Assembly (NCBI GenBank): GCA_028280265.1
Contig: JANQMD010000044.1
Coordinates: 37,466 to 101,465, forward strand
Origin: Flavobacteriaceae bacterium
Lineage (GTDB): Bacteria > Bacteroidota > Bacteroidia > Flavobacteriales > Flavobacteriaceae
Direction of reading: 5' to 3'
Length of the DNA: 64,000 nt
The position numbers and the translations under genes were made by a program. Of this stretch, positions 30,686 through 40,867 are shown piece after piece. Position 1 is the first letter of the stretch. Each line of letters starts with the position of its first letter. The notes beneath the pieces were generated by a model. It made no database searches. It saw only the letters and a program-made list of their open reading frames with translations, and was not told the origin of the DNA.

Positions 30686-33600
30686 TTACAATCCAAAACC
30701 AAAGGCAAAGGCAATACGCATTCCATCTCCGCTACCAAAAGCTGCGATGCTAGCAGAAATCATGTCAGCGGCATCAAAGATCAATCCACCACCAGCAGAG
30801 GTATTCCAATTTCCAGTAGGTAAGCCATCTGCCCATACTTTTCCATAATCGAACCCTCCAAATAATCCAATAGTTACGGGAACAAGTCCAGTTTTATATT
30901 TCTTGAGGTTGATTCGTATATCAGAACTCTGGTAGAAAGAGCTTTTTCCCAAAAAGCGGTCGAAACGGTATCCGCGTAATCCATTTCTTGCTCCCAATCG
31001 AGCTGCCTGATAGAATTCAAAATCATTATTAAAGTTGATTTGCCCACCTAATTTTGTGGCAAATACCAAACGCCCGTTATGAGTCAGATTGTAATCAAAA
31101 GAAATAGCTGGTTTTAAATAGCCAAACCCTCTGGAAGCAGATAGATTTGATTTGTAACCTGTAGTCATACGGATAGCCATTCCCAATGTGGGAAAGGCAG
31201 CATTGTCAGTGTTGGAAAATTCATAGCTCAGTTCTCCTCCCAAGAAATTTTGATTTTCGAAAACGGGATTGTTGGCTGCAAAAGCAGATTCAATAAATCG
31301 TCCCGTAGTTCTGTCTACTTCTATGACTTCATAAGTTGCGCCTAATTTTACCAACGAACCCAGGTCTCCTTTCCAGAGTAAAGAAGCGCCCAGGCTAGCT
31401 TGACGAATTTTTACTCGATTGTAATTTCTATCTATAGCATCGTTGTCTGGATCAAGATTGACAGACTGGTTTCCAAATCCAAAAAAGTTGGTGGCAAAAT
31501 TGGGACTAGTAAAAGAAGCATTCAATCCCAAGTTGACTTTTCCGAGAACATGCGCAAACTCACCTGCATAATTCAATTCAAAACCATTGGTGGCCAAATA
31601 CACAGCCCCATCAATTGTATGCATATAGGTAAATGGATTTCTCGCGAAACCATTGGCGATATAGGTATGTGCTAGTCCTACTTTAAGCCCGTCATCTGGA
31701 TTGGCTCCAATATTGGGTAAAAACTGTCGAGAGTTGTTTTTTAATTTTTTATGATTGTACACATTGGTGTTGTAATCATCGGTCAAACGTTTTCTTCCTT
31801 TGTTGGTTCTAAAGATGCTTTTCTTCGATTTATAGTCATAAATGATCACATTTTTTCCATTCTGAATGTCGTAGGTGTCTTTGTTCTGTCCCCCAATAAT
31901 GCGAACTTTAATGTAGTTATCTCCTTTGCCAGAAACCACAAATTGATCATCGTCATCCAGTCCATAGATCCAAATTTCTTTGGTGTGTTTTCTATCGTAT
32001 GTCTTTTGGTGAATGACATCTGCTTTTTTACCTTTTTTAATACGATAACCCATTACTCTTGTTTGTCCGTTGGGCATTCTTTCCACATCAAACCAATCGT
32101 CCTTATCGGTTCCTTTTACGACCTGAAACTTGCTAATGTGTTTAAAATAACGATTGGAGATTCGCTGTAAATTTTTTCGTCTTCCTTGGAGTTTTTTCTT
32201 AATCACCTGAATAGTAGCATCGTTAACTTCTTTTGGAAACGCGGTAAATGCTTTTTCAATCACCTCGTCGGTTAGATTGGTAACAATCTGATTTACCTGA
32301 GCATCCCAATCAGATTTAACAGATTCATTGATCAATGCCATATCTAATGGATACGGTTCTAGATTAAAACTTGGTACATCTCTTAAATCGTCATCATACG
32401 ATTGCATCAAAGACAAGTTGGTCATAGTTCTGGTGGCAAAGCTTAACAAAAAACCATCTGCCATGATTGAAAATGCCTGATCACGATCTCTCGGTACAGG
32501 TCTGTATATGGTTTTCTTCCCCTCTTTGAATTTCGCCCAGCGCCATTGATCTTCGTGACGATCCCAATCGCCGATCAGCATGTCAAACAAACGCGCACGG
32601 ATATAGGATTTTTCATCAACAATATTGTCTTCATCTTTGTGCAGTTCTTTCAACAAATCATCGGTGCTGATCAGTTTGTTAGAGAAACCAAAACTTTTCT
32701 GATTGTCGTGACCGTCAGCTGCCCGCTCTTCAATCATGTACAATTCATCTCCAAAATCTGCATTGTACATGCCCAAGGCTTTCTGCTTCGGGATGTAGTA
32801 AAGAACTGGGTTTGTATGATACACATCAACAGCATCTGCTAAGGTGCCAATGACAAAGGGTGCATAAGGGTGTGCTCCCGTAAACCCATCCAATAAGAGA
32901 CCTTCTGTGTAGGTGTCATTAAATTGACCTTGAATGTACTGATCCCTAAAAGCCACCGCTTGTAAGTATTGAATGGCATTTTTTCGCAAAGCTCTCATTA
33001 CAAACTCTCTTCCATCTTTGTCCTCCAGACGTAGTGATTTAGATTGATTTCCACCTCCTTTTCGCGTGGGTTTTAAACCACCAAATAATGTGTCTAAAGA
33101 AACGGTAGGTGCTTCTACTTCGGTACCGTAGTATTTCCTGTATCGATCTCCCCAGAAAAACTTGTAGGTATTTCCTTTGGTTACTTCTTCTTGAGTGTAA
33201 ACGGACGCTTTTTTCGTAGTGGGGAATTGATCTGGATAATTGATTAATTGTACAGGTTTATTCGGATTAATCACTGTCGTTTCAAAACTAGGAGTATCTT
33301 TTTCTGAGGTGAAAAATTGCACATGAGATGAACCATCTTTGTAAACAATCAATTTTGCATAGCCTTGTTTTCCCTCGGAATAAAAACCTGCCTCAGAGAG
33401 CTTGGTTGCACTTTCCTTAGAGCCAGATCCACTTACGATTTGAGGAATGTTGTCCTGAACGATGTATTGTAAACTGTGCTCGTGGCCTGAAACAAAAATG
33501 GTTTTTTCGTTCTGTTGCGCCAATGTCACCAAACGCTTTTTAAGCTCATTGTATTTTTTGTTTTGCAAATCGGCATTGGAAACTCCTGTCGTTTTTCTTA

Positions 33601-34345
33601 AGATATTCTTTAAGGTTCCCAAAATAGGTAGGGGACTCATATGACTCTTAAAAGAATACTTTCCGCCATGAGGTCCCATGGTAAACATAGGATGATGTAG
33701 TGCTACAACCACTGTTTTTCCTTGTGCTTTTTTCAATTGACTTTTGAATTCATCAAAGAACTTTGCTCTGGTTTTTATTTCACAATTGTCATTAATGGTT
33801 GGATGTTTGTTCCAATTGGTAAGATACCAATGCGTATCGAGGGTAATCAACACGACGTCATCGGAGATTTTTACTCGATCGATGGGACATCCATTTTCCG
33901 GTAAAAAAGAATCTTTTCCCAATGCCTTTTCTACTCGCTTTTCTTGATCTTTCAGAGCTTTTAGACCACCATACCAATCGTGGTTTCCAGGAATAAAAAT
34001 GGTCTTTCCTTTAAAATCTTTTCCCAATGCTATTTGCGCATCGATTCGATGCTTCGAAATCTCAGATTTATCATATCCATTAGGATAAATATTATCTCCG
34101 AGAAATAATAATGTTGAATTCTTATCAGCATTCTTGAGGTCACTTTGTAATGCTTTTAAAGCGGGTGTGCTTTCATTTGCTGTAGCATTCCCAGCATCTC
34201 CAATCAAATAAAAAGTATGAGAAACTTCTTTATTGGTTAAAGAGATAGGACTCTTAACGCTCATTTGATATTGGGCTTTGTGTGTAGCACAAGAAACAAG
34301 TAGAGAGAGAAACCCGAGTAATAGAATACTTTTGATCGTTTTCAT
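30686..34345 (-). CDS. Metallophosphoesterase fused to a kinase-like middle region and a C-terminal outer-membrane beta-barrel (surface-antigen type)
   Basis: GDAGN...FLGDNIYPNGY, PGNHDWYGG, ALHHPMFT, SGHEHSLQ; KDGREFVMRAL, GDWDRHEDQWRW, RDRDQAF; RLGARNGLRGYRFDRFLGKSSFYQSSDIRIN and a terminal aromatic/hydrophobic end (FGFGL). Confidence 0.85.
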   Translation of the reverse strand: MKTIKSILLLGFLSLLVSCATHKAQYQMSVKSPISLTNKEVSHTFYLIGDAGNATANESTPALKALQSDLKNADKNSTLLFLGDNIYPNGYDKSEISKHRIDAQIALGKDFKGKTIFIPGNHDWYGGLKALKDQEKRVEKALGKDSFLPENGCPIDRVKISDDVVLITLDTHWYLTNWNKHPTINDNCEIKTRAKFFDEFKSQLKKAQGKTVVVALHHPMFTMGPHGGKYSFKSHMSPLPILGTLKNILRKTTGVSNADLQNKKYNELKKRLVTLAQQNEKTIFVSGHEHSLQYIVQDNIPQIVSGSGSKESATKLSEAGFYSEGKQGYAKLIVYKDGSSHVQFFTSEKDTPSFETTVINPNKPVQLINYPDQFPTTKKASVYTQEEVTKGNTYKFFWGDRYRKYYGTEVEAPTVSLDTLFGGLKPTRKGGGNQSKSLRLEDKDGREFVMRALRKNAIQYLQAVAFRDQYIQGQFNDTYTEGLLLDGFTGAHPYAPFVIGTLADAVDVYHTNPVLYYIPKQKALGMYNADFGDELYMIEERAADGHDNQKSFGFSNKLISTDDLLKELHKDEDNIVDEKSYIRARLFDMLIGDWDRHEDQWRWAKFKEGKKTIYRPVPRDRDQAFSIMADGFLLSFATRTMTNLSLMQSYDDDLRDVPSFNLEPYPLDMALINESVKSDWDAQVNQIVTNLTDEVIEKAFTAFPKEVNDATIQVIKKKLQGRRKNLQRISNRYFKHISKFQVVKGTDKDDWFDVERMPNGQTRVMGYRIKKGKKADVIHQKTYDRKHTKEIWIYGLDDDDQFVVSGKGDNYIKVRIIGGQNKDTYDIQNGKNVIIYDYKSKKSIFRTNKGRKRLTDDYNTNVYNHKKLKNNSRQFLPNIGANPDDGLKVGLAHTYIANGFARNPFTYMHTIDGAVYLATNGFELNYAGEFAHVLGKVNLGLNASFTSPNFATNFFGFGNQSVNLDPDNDAIDRNYNRVKIRQASLGASLLWKGDLGSLVKLGATYEVIEVDRTTGRFIESAFAANNPVFENQNFLGGELSYEFSNTDNAAFPTLGMAIRMTTGYKSNLSASRGFGYLKPAISFDYNLTHNGRLVFATKLGGQINFNNDFEFYQAARLGARNGLRGYRFDRFLGKSSFYQSSDIRINLKKYKTGLVPVTIGLFGGFDYGKVWADGLPTGNWNTSAGGGLIFDAADMISASIAAFGSGDGMRIAFAFGFGL

Positions 34346-34433
34346 GAGAGATGAGTTGATATAGACAAATGTAATGAATTATGAGTTTGGGGCATGGATT
34401 GCTAGTTTGTTAGGTGTTAGTTACTTTTTTAAC

Positions 34434-34489
34434 TTCGCTATTCGCTATTCGCTATTCGCTATTCGCTATTCGCTATTCGCTATTCGCTA
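34434..34489. repeat. Heptanucleotide tandem array (ttcgcta)x8
   Basis: Eight perfect copies counted directly. Confidence 0.97.
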
Positions 34490-34770
34490 TTGGGTTACTT
34501 TTTATCATTTCGAACTGAGCGACGCGATCTCATGAATTTGATACGCAACTATTCTGACTATTAGATTTTTGGACTATTGGATTGTTTGATAGAAGTAAAA
34601 AATGAAAACTTGTACTTTACAATTATCAATAAACAATTAGCAGTGGTCAATTGAGCATTTAAAATTCAAAATTGTTGTTGCACTTCGTAACTTTGAGCCT
34701 TTGTAACTCTCATTTTCAGATCATCAAATTGGCAGATTACTTCATTGTTACATTATAAAAACTTTGAAAC

Positions 34771-35715
34771 TCAGGCCGTCTTTTCCCACAAGCTGTCGAC
34801 AAAATAATGCTTACAGTCCAAGAAATTTTCCTGTATTTCAAATCCATTTTCTCGAGCCAGATGATCGATATCGTCTAAAGAATATTTTTTTGATAGCTCT
34901 GTCCAAATCAATTCATCATACGAGAATACGATGGTCTTGTTGAGCTTTCCGATATGAACTTTTTGGTTGCGCAAACTCACAATATAGCTTTTTACATCTC
35001 CCGTATCTGGGTTGTAATAACTGTAAAAATCGAAATCATCGATCTTAAAATCAGCGTCCAATTCTCTGTTGATTCTAAGCAGCAAATTCAAATTGAATTT
35101 TTTGGTAATGCCGGCATCATCTAAATAGGCTTTTTGGATGGTCAAAGGATTCTTTTTCAGGTCGATTCCTATCAAAAGTTTGTCGCCTTTTTTCATGTTT
35201 TGATGAAAGAGCATCAATAATTCTCGAGCCTGTTCTTCTTCATAATTTCCAATATTACTCCCTAAAAAAAGTAACAAACTAGGAGTGCTTGATTGCTTTA
35301 AATCTTTCAACATTTCAAAATAATCACCCACTTTTGCCTGAATGGAAAGATTGGGTAATCGGGCTAACAATTTGCTCGATAAGGTCTCAATAGCCTCTTG
35401 AGAAATGTCAATAGGAACATAATGAAAATCGATTTTATTGTTGACTAGATATTCTAGTAATTTGAATGTTTTAAAGCCATCTCCAGCTCCCAATTCAATG
35501 ATATTAAAAGGCTGCTGAAACTGAATTGCATCTACAATTTGTTTGGCTTGAAGGGATAAAATTTCGAACTCACTGTTGGTTAAGTAGTATTCAGGCATGT
35601 GCATAATTTCCTGAAAAATTCTACTGCCGTTATCGTCATAAAAATATTTTGAAGACAGATACTTGTTTTTTGCTGTCAGTCCTCTAAGCACATCCTGTGC
35701 AAATTGTTCGTTCAT
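34771..35715 (-). CDS. egtD: L-histidine N-alpha-methyltransferase (EgtD-like)
   Basis: PEYYLTNSEFEIL, IIELGAGDGFKTFKLL, LLLFLGSNIGNYEEEQA. Confidence 0.9.
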   Translation of the reverse strand: MNEQFAQDVLRGLTAKNKYLSSKYFYDDNGSRIFQEIMHMPEYYLTNSEFEILSLQAKQIVDAIQFQQPFNIIELGAGDGFKTFKLLEYLVNNKIDFHYVPIDISQEAIETLSSKLLARLPNLSIQAKVGDYFEMLKDLKQSSTPSLLLFLGSNIGNYEEEQARELLMLFHQNMKKGDKLLIGIDLKKNPLTIQKAYLDDAGITKKFNLNLLLRINRELDADFKIDDFDFYSYYNPDTGDVKSYIVSLRNQKVHIGKLNKTIVFSYDELIWTELSKKYSLDDIDHLARENGFEIQENFLDCKHYFVDSLWEKTA

Positions 35716-35716
35716 A

Positions 35717-36871
35717 TTATTTTGCTAATCGAATTCCGGAATAGAGCCATCTCATATCTGGATGAAAGAAATTTCGGTAGGTGATTCTACTATGATTTTT
35801 TGAAGTTGCTAAGGAAGCACCTCGAAGTACGATCTGATTGACCATGAATTTTCCATTGTATTCTCCAAGAGCTCCTGCTGCTTTCTGAAAATTGGGGTAG
35901 GGTAAATAAGCACTATTGGTCCACTCCCAAAGCGTCCCCCAGTCTAGTTTCTCAGCGGCAACTTCCCATTCAAATTCTGTAGGTAAGCGCATTCCTTTCC
36001 ATGCTGCAAAAGCACTCGCCTCATAATAGCTGATGTGTTTGACAGCTTCGTCTGGATTCACTTTTTCAAAACGATTTAGGGTGTAATGATGCCATTCACT
36101 GTCTACCTGATGCCAATACAAAGGAGCTTTTAATTGATGTTGTTGTACATAATCCCATCCCTCGGCATGCCATAAATTGAAGTCCTGATATCCTCCCTCT
36201 TTGATGAATTCCATATACTCTTGATTGGTAACCAGTCGATCAGCAATTTCAAATTCGTGGAGATAGACCTTGTGTCTCCCTAGCTCATTGTCAAAACAAA
36301 AATCACTTCCTGAATGTCCAATGTCATAAACACCTTCCTCTATTTTTAGAAAGTGCATGGGAGTCTGTTTCTGGGAGAAATCAAAGTCACATTTGATGCT
36401 GGGAAAGGTCGCCTGATTTCCTAGAATGTATTTGATGTCGTAATGCATCAATTCTTGATGTTGCTGTTCGTGCTGCAAACCAATTTCGATGACTTCAACA
36501 ATTTCTTGAGAATGACTGGTTTGTAAAAACGCCCGCATTTTTTCACTGACATAGGCACGATATTTATACACTTTTTCTACAGAAGGCCGTGTCATTAATC
36601 CCCGATTGGGGCGCAATACTCGCTTTCCAACATTGTTGTAATAACTGTTGAAAAGAAAAGCGAAGTCTTCATCGAAAATGGTGTAGTCAGAAGCAAATTC
36701 GGAAAGGACAAATTGTTCAAAAAACCAAGTGCTGTGTGCCAAATGCCATTTGGGTGGCGAGACAAATATTTGAGGCTGTACAGAATAATCTTCGTTATTC
36801 AATTCACTGCAAATAACCTCTGTATGTTTACGTATCGATAGAAATCGATCGAGCAAAGTTTGATTGTTCAA
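35717..36871 (-). CDS. egtB: Ergothioneine biosynthesis sulfoxide synthase (EgtB-like; DinB_2 + FGE-sulfatase)
   Basis: HLAHSTWFFEQFVLSEF, EHEQQHQELMHYDIKYI-type histidines, FGE region EWTNSAYLPYP...VLRGASLATSKNHSRITYRNFFHPDMRWLYSGIRLA. Confidence 0.9.
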   Translation of the reverse strand: MNNQTLLDRFLSIRKHTEVICSELNNEDYSVQPQIFVSPPKWHLAHSTWFFEQFVLSEFASDYTIFDEDFAFLFNSYYNNVGKRVLRPNRGLMTRPSVEKVYKYRAYVSEKMRAFLQTSHSQEIVEVIEIGLQHEQQHQELMHYDIKYILGNQATFPSIKCDFDFSQKQTPMHFLKIEEGVYDIGHSGSDFCFDNELGRHKVYLHEFEIADRLVTNQEYMEFIKEGGYQDFNLWHAEGWDYVQQHQLKAPLYWHQVDSEWHHYTLNRFEKVNPDEAVKHISYYEASAFAAWKGMRLPTEFEWEVAAEKLDWGTLWEWTNSAYLPYPNFQKAAGALGEYNGKFMVNQIVLRGASLATSKNHSRITYRNFFHPDMRWLYSGIRLAK

Positions 36872-36886
36872 AATGGTTGAATGTCT

Positions 36887-38107
36887 TTATTCTTCGATCA
36901 AGGAGGTTTCAAAAACAACTCCTCTTTCTAGTGTTCTATGAACGGGGCAACGAGAGGCAATTTCCTTCAATCGTTTTTTCTGTTCTGCCTCTAAGTTACC
37001 AACAAATTTTAACTTTTTAGTGATATGATCTAGATATCCTGGCTTTTCTGTTTCAATTCCCAAATCATCGCTGTGTTTTTTACTATTGGTAATGTAGACA
37101 AAGACTTCTTGAAGATCCCATTTCTTTCGCTGCGCGTACATTTTTAAGGTCATGACCGTACAAGCAGCCAGAGAGGCGTTCAGTAAATCATAAGGAGAGG
37201 GGCCAAAATCGTCTCCAATTCCTTCAGGCTCATCTGCAATTAATGAGTGATTCTTGGTCTGTAAGGAGGTGGTAAAGTTGTCTTCAAGCAGATTCAAATG
37301 TCCTACCAGTTTTTCTCCTTCGGTGTCTAGTATTTCGTTTTCTTGAACGGGGAAATATCGTTTTACCCATGTTCCTATCACTTCTCCCACATACCGGCTG
37401 TCTTTGGAGTTGGTCAATAAATGATCTGCACCGTCTAATGTCACAAAACTTTTTGGATGAAATGCATTAACATATAATTTTTCAGCATTCTCAATACCCA
37501 CTATGGTATCGAAAGGAGCATGCATGATCAACAACGGTTTTCGAAGGTTTTTAACAATGGCAGGCAAATCTGTTTGATCGAAATTGTCTACAAATTCTTT
37601 GTTGATGTTAAAGGGTCTCCCTCCGATGTTTACCTGAATCGTTCCTTTTTCTGGAACTTCATTTTCTGAATGAGAAAACAAATGCTTTACATGATGAACC
37701 GTAGCGGGTGCTCCTACGGTAGCGACAGCCTTAATGTCTTCCAACAAAGAAGCTGCTACTAAAACAGCAGCACCTCCTAAAGAATGCCCAACCAAAAGGC
37801 TGGGTGCTTCATACGCTTGTTTGATGAACTCATGAACATCTAACAAGTCTTCTACATTCGCAGAGAAGTGGCTGTCAGCAAATTCTCCTTCGCTTCTTCC
37901 CAAACCTGTAAAATCGAACCGAACAACTCCAAATCCATCTTGGGTTAAAGATCGACTTACATTTTTTACAGCAGACAAACTGGAACTACAGGTAAAACAA
38001 TGTGCAAAAATGGCATAATAGTTCGGTTTTTGATTGGCAGGCAATTCCAAAAAAGCATTCAGTTGGAGTCCTTTTCTATTCGGAATTTTTAGTTTGATGG
38101 TTTTCAT
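36887..38107 (-). CDS. Alpha/beta hydrolase fused to OsmC-family domain
   Basis: [12 protein letters not shown] lipase motif; OsmC-type [29 protein letters not shown] and [12 protein letters not shown]. Confidence 0.92.
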   Translation of the reverse strand: MKTIKLKIPNRKGLQLNAFLELPANQKPNYYAIFAHCFTCSSSLSAVKNVSRSLTQDGFGVVRFDFTGLGRSEGEFADSHFSANVEDLLDVHEFIKQAYEAPSLLVGHSLGGAAVLVAASLLEDIKAVATVGAPATVHHVKHLFSHSENEVPEKGTIQVNIGGRPFNINKEFVDNFDQTDLPAIVKNLRKPLLIMHAPFDTIVGIENAEKLYVNAFHPKSFVTLDGADHLLTNSKDSRYVGEVIGTWVKRYFPVQENEILDTEGEKLVGHLNLLEDNFTTSLQTKNHSLIADEPEGIGDDFGPSPYDLLNASLAACTVMTLKMYAQRKKWDLQEVFVYITNSKKHSDDLGIETEKPGYLDHITKKLKFVGNLEAEQKKRLKEIASRCPVHRTLERGVVFETSLIEE

Positions 38108-38195
38108 GTACGTTATTGAGTAATTTAAAAATTAAAGATTCAAAGATTCAAGGAAACAACCTTTAATTGTTCAATCGTTGAATCTTTAAATAAGA

Positions 38196-38477
38196 TTACT
38201 TTTCAACTTTGATTCCTCTCCAGAAGGCGACATAACCTTCTATGTGTTTTGCGTGTTCAGATGTTTTAGGGTAGTACCAAGCGGCATTTTCATTTTTACT
38301 TCCATCTACATTTACGGTGTAATAGGAGGCAACTCCTTTCCACGGACAGGTAGAATGTAAATCGGTAGCAGTAAAATACTCTTCTTTGATGCTGTCTGTA
38401 GGAAAATAGTGGTTGTTTTCTACCACAACTGTTTCGTCACTTTCTGCAATGACTGTGTTGTTCCAAATTGCTTTCAT
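38196..38477 (-). CDS. DUF427 domain-containing protein
   Basis: MKAIWNNTVIAESDETVVVENNHYFP...STCPWKGVASYYTV. Confidence 0.92.
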   Translation of the reverse strand: MKAIWNNTVIAESDETVVVENNHYFPTDSIKEEYFTATDLHSTCPWKGVASYYTVNVDGSKNENAAWYYPKTSEHAKHIEGYVAFWRGIKVEK

Positions 38478-38494
38478 ATTGTTTAGGTTTTGGT

Positions 38495-38619
38495 GTCATT
38501 CCGACAGAGCTTGCGACGAAGAATCTCAATGAACTGACATACATTTTAGAGATTCCTCCCTTTGATTTTGACTTCGCCTGTCTGCCGACAAGGCAGGCTC
38601 AATCACCAGTCGGAATGAC
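38495..38619. repeat. 125 bp MITE-like composite repeat bounded by gtcattccgac / gtcggaatgac
   Basis: Terminal 11 bp perfect inverted repeat; internal cctgtctgccgacaaggcagg palindrome. Confidence 0.75.
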
Positions 38620-38636
38620 AAGGTGTTTTGTTTGTA

Positions 38637-40187
38637 TCATGAACTGCAAGACAGCATGGAGCAGCCTACCTTATGACGTGCCCATTCGGGTCTTTTGGCA
38701 AACCATTGCTCAGAATTGGGTTGTTCGTCGTATGGTTTTTTTAAGAGTTGATAAAACTCCTCAATCAAAGTGTAATCTCCTTTGTCTGCCTTGTCAATTG
38801 CCAATTGTGCCATGTAATTGCGTAGCACATATTTTGGATTGATTTTGTTCATTTGCTCTTTACGTTGGTCGTTAGAAAGCGCTTCATCTTTCAATCTTTG
38901 TGCATAGTCCGAAAACCATTGATTCCATTGGTCTTGGAGCTTTCCTTGGATGGCTTTGGGTTCGTAAAAAGCCTGTTGAACAAGCGTTATTCCTTCAGAT
39001 GGATGTTCTTTTTGAAACTCACTGAGCTTTCTAAAGAAAATGGTCATGTCTGTTTCTGAGGCTTGTAAATTGTTTTCCAAAGCCATGATCAAATCAAGGT
39101 CACCTTCCTGCTGTGTAGACAATCCTAATTTGCTTCGCATCATGTTTTGCGATTGCACCTCATAGTTGGTTTTGTAGCTTTCTAAAATAGTTTCTAAAGG
39201 TTCCGTTTCTTCAATCAAAGGATACAGTGCATTGGCCAATTGGTACAAGTTCCACAAGCCAATGTTCGGCTGATTTCCGTATCGATATCTTTTGTTCTGA
39301 CGATCTGTGGTATTGGGCGTCCAACCAAACTCAAAACCTTCTAGCCAACCATAGGGCCCATAATCGATGGTCAAGCCTAAAATGGACATGTTGTCTGTAT
39401 TCATCACCCCGTGCACAAAGCCCACACGTTGCCAGTGAATGATCATTTCCAAAGTGCGATTGACCACTTCTTGAAAGAATTTCAGATAGGTTTCTTTATG
39501 AGGTTTTCCTAAATGTGAAAAATGCGTATTGATGGTGTAATCCAATAAGATTTTCAAGTTTTTAAGATCGTTTCTTGCTGCAAAAATCTCGTAGTTTCCG
39601 AAACGTAAAAAGGATTTGGCTACACGAGAAACAACAGCTCCTTTTTCGTATTCAGGATTTCCATCGTAGAGCATATCACGCATTACCTGATCGCCAGTCA
39701 AGCTCAATGATAAGGCTCTGGTGGTAGGAACTCCCAAATGGTGCATGGCTTCACTACACAAATATTCACGAATCGAAGATCGAAGCACGGCCAATCCGTC
39801 CGCAGAACGAGAGTAGGGCGTAGGGCCTGCTCCCTTCAATTGAATCGCCCAATTGTTTATTTCACCTAGATTGATGGCTCTACCATCTCCCAACTGTCCA
39901 GCCCAATGCCCAAATTGATGTCCGGCATAACACATGGCATAGGGTTTTGAACTCTCCAAAACTCGGTTTCCTGTGACAAACTGAAGAAAGTCTTTGGAAG
40001 CGATGTCTTCTTCTGAAAAACCTAATGCTGTTCTCATTTCTTCTGAAACATGAACCAGACTGGGATTGGCAGTTTGTATAGGAGTGACAAATGAATAAGC
40101 GGCCTCCATGACCTGACGTCTCGAGTTTTCGAGGTTCGCGTCACCCGGTAGGTTTTGGGTAAAATGATTTGTGAGGTTGAGGTTCAA
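38637..40187 (-). CDS. selO: Protein adenylyltransferase SelO family (YdiU)
   Basis: YAMCYAGHQFGHWAGQLGDGRAINLGE; VHGVMNTDNMSILGLTIDYGPYGWLE. Confidence 0.95.
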   Translation of the reverse strand: MNLNLTNHFTQNLPGDANLENSRRQVMEAAYSFVTPIQTANPSLVHVSEEMRTALGFSEEDIASKDFLQFVTGNRVLESSKPYAMCYAGHQFGHWAGQLGDGRAINLGEINNWAIQLKGAGPTPYSRSADGLAVLRSSIREYLCSEAMHHLGVPTTRALSLSLTGDQVMRDMLYDGNPEYEKGAVVSRVAKSFLRFGNYEIFAARNDLKNLKILLDYTINTHFSHLGKPHKETYLKFFQEVVNRTLEMIIHWQRVGFVHGVMNTDNMSILGLTIDYGPYGWLEGFEFGWTPNTTDRQNKRYRYGNQPNIGLWNLYQLANALYPLIEETEPLETILESYKTNYEVQSQNMMRSKLGLSTQQEGDLDLIMALENNLQASETDMTIFFRKLSEFQKEHPSEGITLVQQAFYEPKAIQGKLQDQWNQWFSDYAQRLKDEALSNDQRKEQMNKINPKYVLRNYMAQLAIDKADKGDYTLIEEFYQLLKKPYDEQPNSEQWFAKRPEWARHKVGCSMLSCSS

Positions 40188-40200
40188 GAATTTAATTGTT

Positions 40201-40551
40201 TTAATCTTTATTGAGGTAGAAATCTAATAGTTGCTTAAAAATCTTAACATCATATTTTAAATCATTGTTGTTATATTCATTTGGATTTCGATTTACTTTC
40301 ATATTTATTAATTTGACGTCCCCATTCAATTTCTCAAATTCTACTTTATAAATACAAATGTTAGTCCAACTACGAGTCCAGTACATATTGTTATCAACCA
40401 AAAAAATATTCCATTTTTCATCCATACTCTCAGCATAAATTCCATTCTCAAATTTTCCAAATTCGGATTTAGTTAGATTAAGGTTTAACTCAGTCTCAGA
40501 ATACTTGTCTGAAAAAGAATTTGCAATTTTTATTTTTCTCTTGTTATCCAT
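40201..40551 (-). CDS. Hypothetical protein
   Basis: Intact small ORF, no recognised motif. Confidence 0.5.
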   Translation of the reverse strand: MDNKRKIKIANSFSDKYSETELNLNLTKSEFGKFENGIYAESMDEKWNIFLVDNNMYWTRSWTNICIYKVEFEKLNGDVKLINMKVNRNPNEYNNNDLKYDVKIFKQLLDFYLNKD

Positions 40552-40566
40552 AATTTTTATACCCAG

Positions 40567-40830
40567 TCATAATTCTGATATTTTCTTTTTCAATTCTTCA
40601 AATTGCCCATTTAAGAGCATAGTATATAATCTTTCTACTTCACTCCAATCCAATGCTTGAAATTTTGATTCCTTATCACCAATAATAATTGAAAGATTCA
40701 AATCTTTATTTATTTCAATTATATTTTCATCATCTGTTATCTGAATATCATTGATTGCTTTTTTTATATCTAGTAAACCAATATTGTCTTTTTGATAACC
40801 TGTCGCATATTGAATATAATTTTCAGTCAT
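40567..40830 (-). CDS. Hypothetical protein
   Basis: Intact small ORF, no recognised motif. Confidence 0.5.
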   Translation of the reverse strand: MTENYIQYATGYQKDNIGLLDIKKAINDIQITDDENIIEINKDLNLSIIIGDKESKFQALDWSEVERLYTMLLNGQFEELKKKISEL

Positions 40831-40867
40831 TTTTTATCATTTCAACCTTGTTGATATACCTTTACTA

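Noticed and set aside
31400-33947. Several plus-strand ORFs inside the metallophosphoesterase gene
   Set aside because: Antisense to a long, motif-rich CDS; no start context or motifs.
34434-34489. Possible CRISPR array
   Set aside because: Unit is a contiguous 7 bp tandem repeat without spacers; no cas genes in the window.
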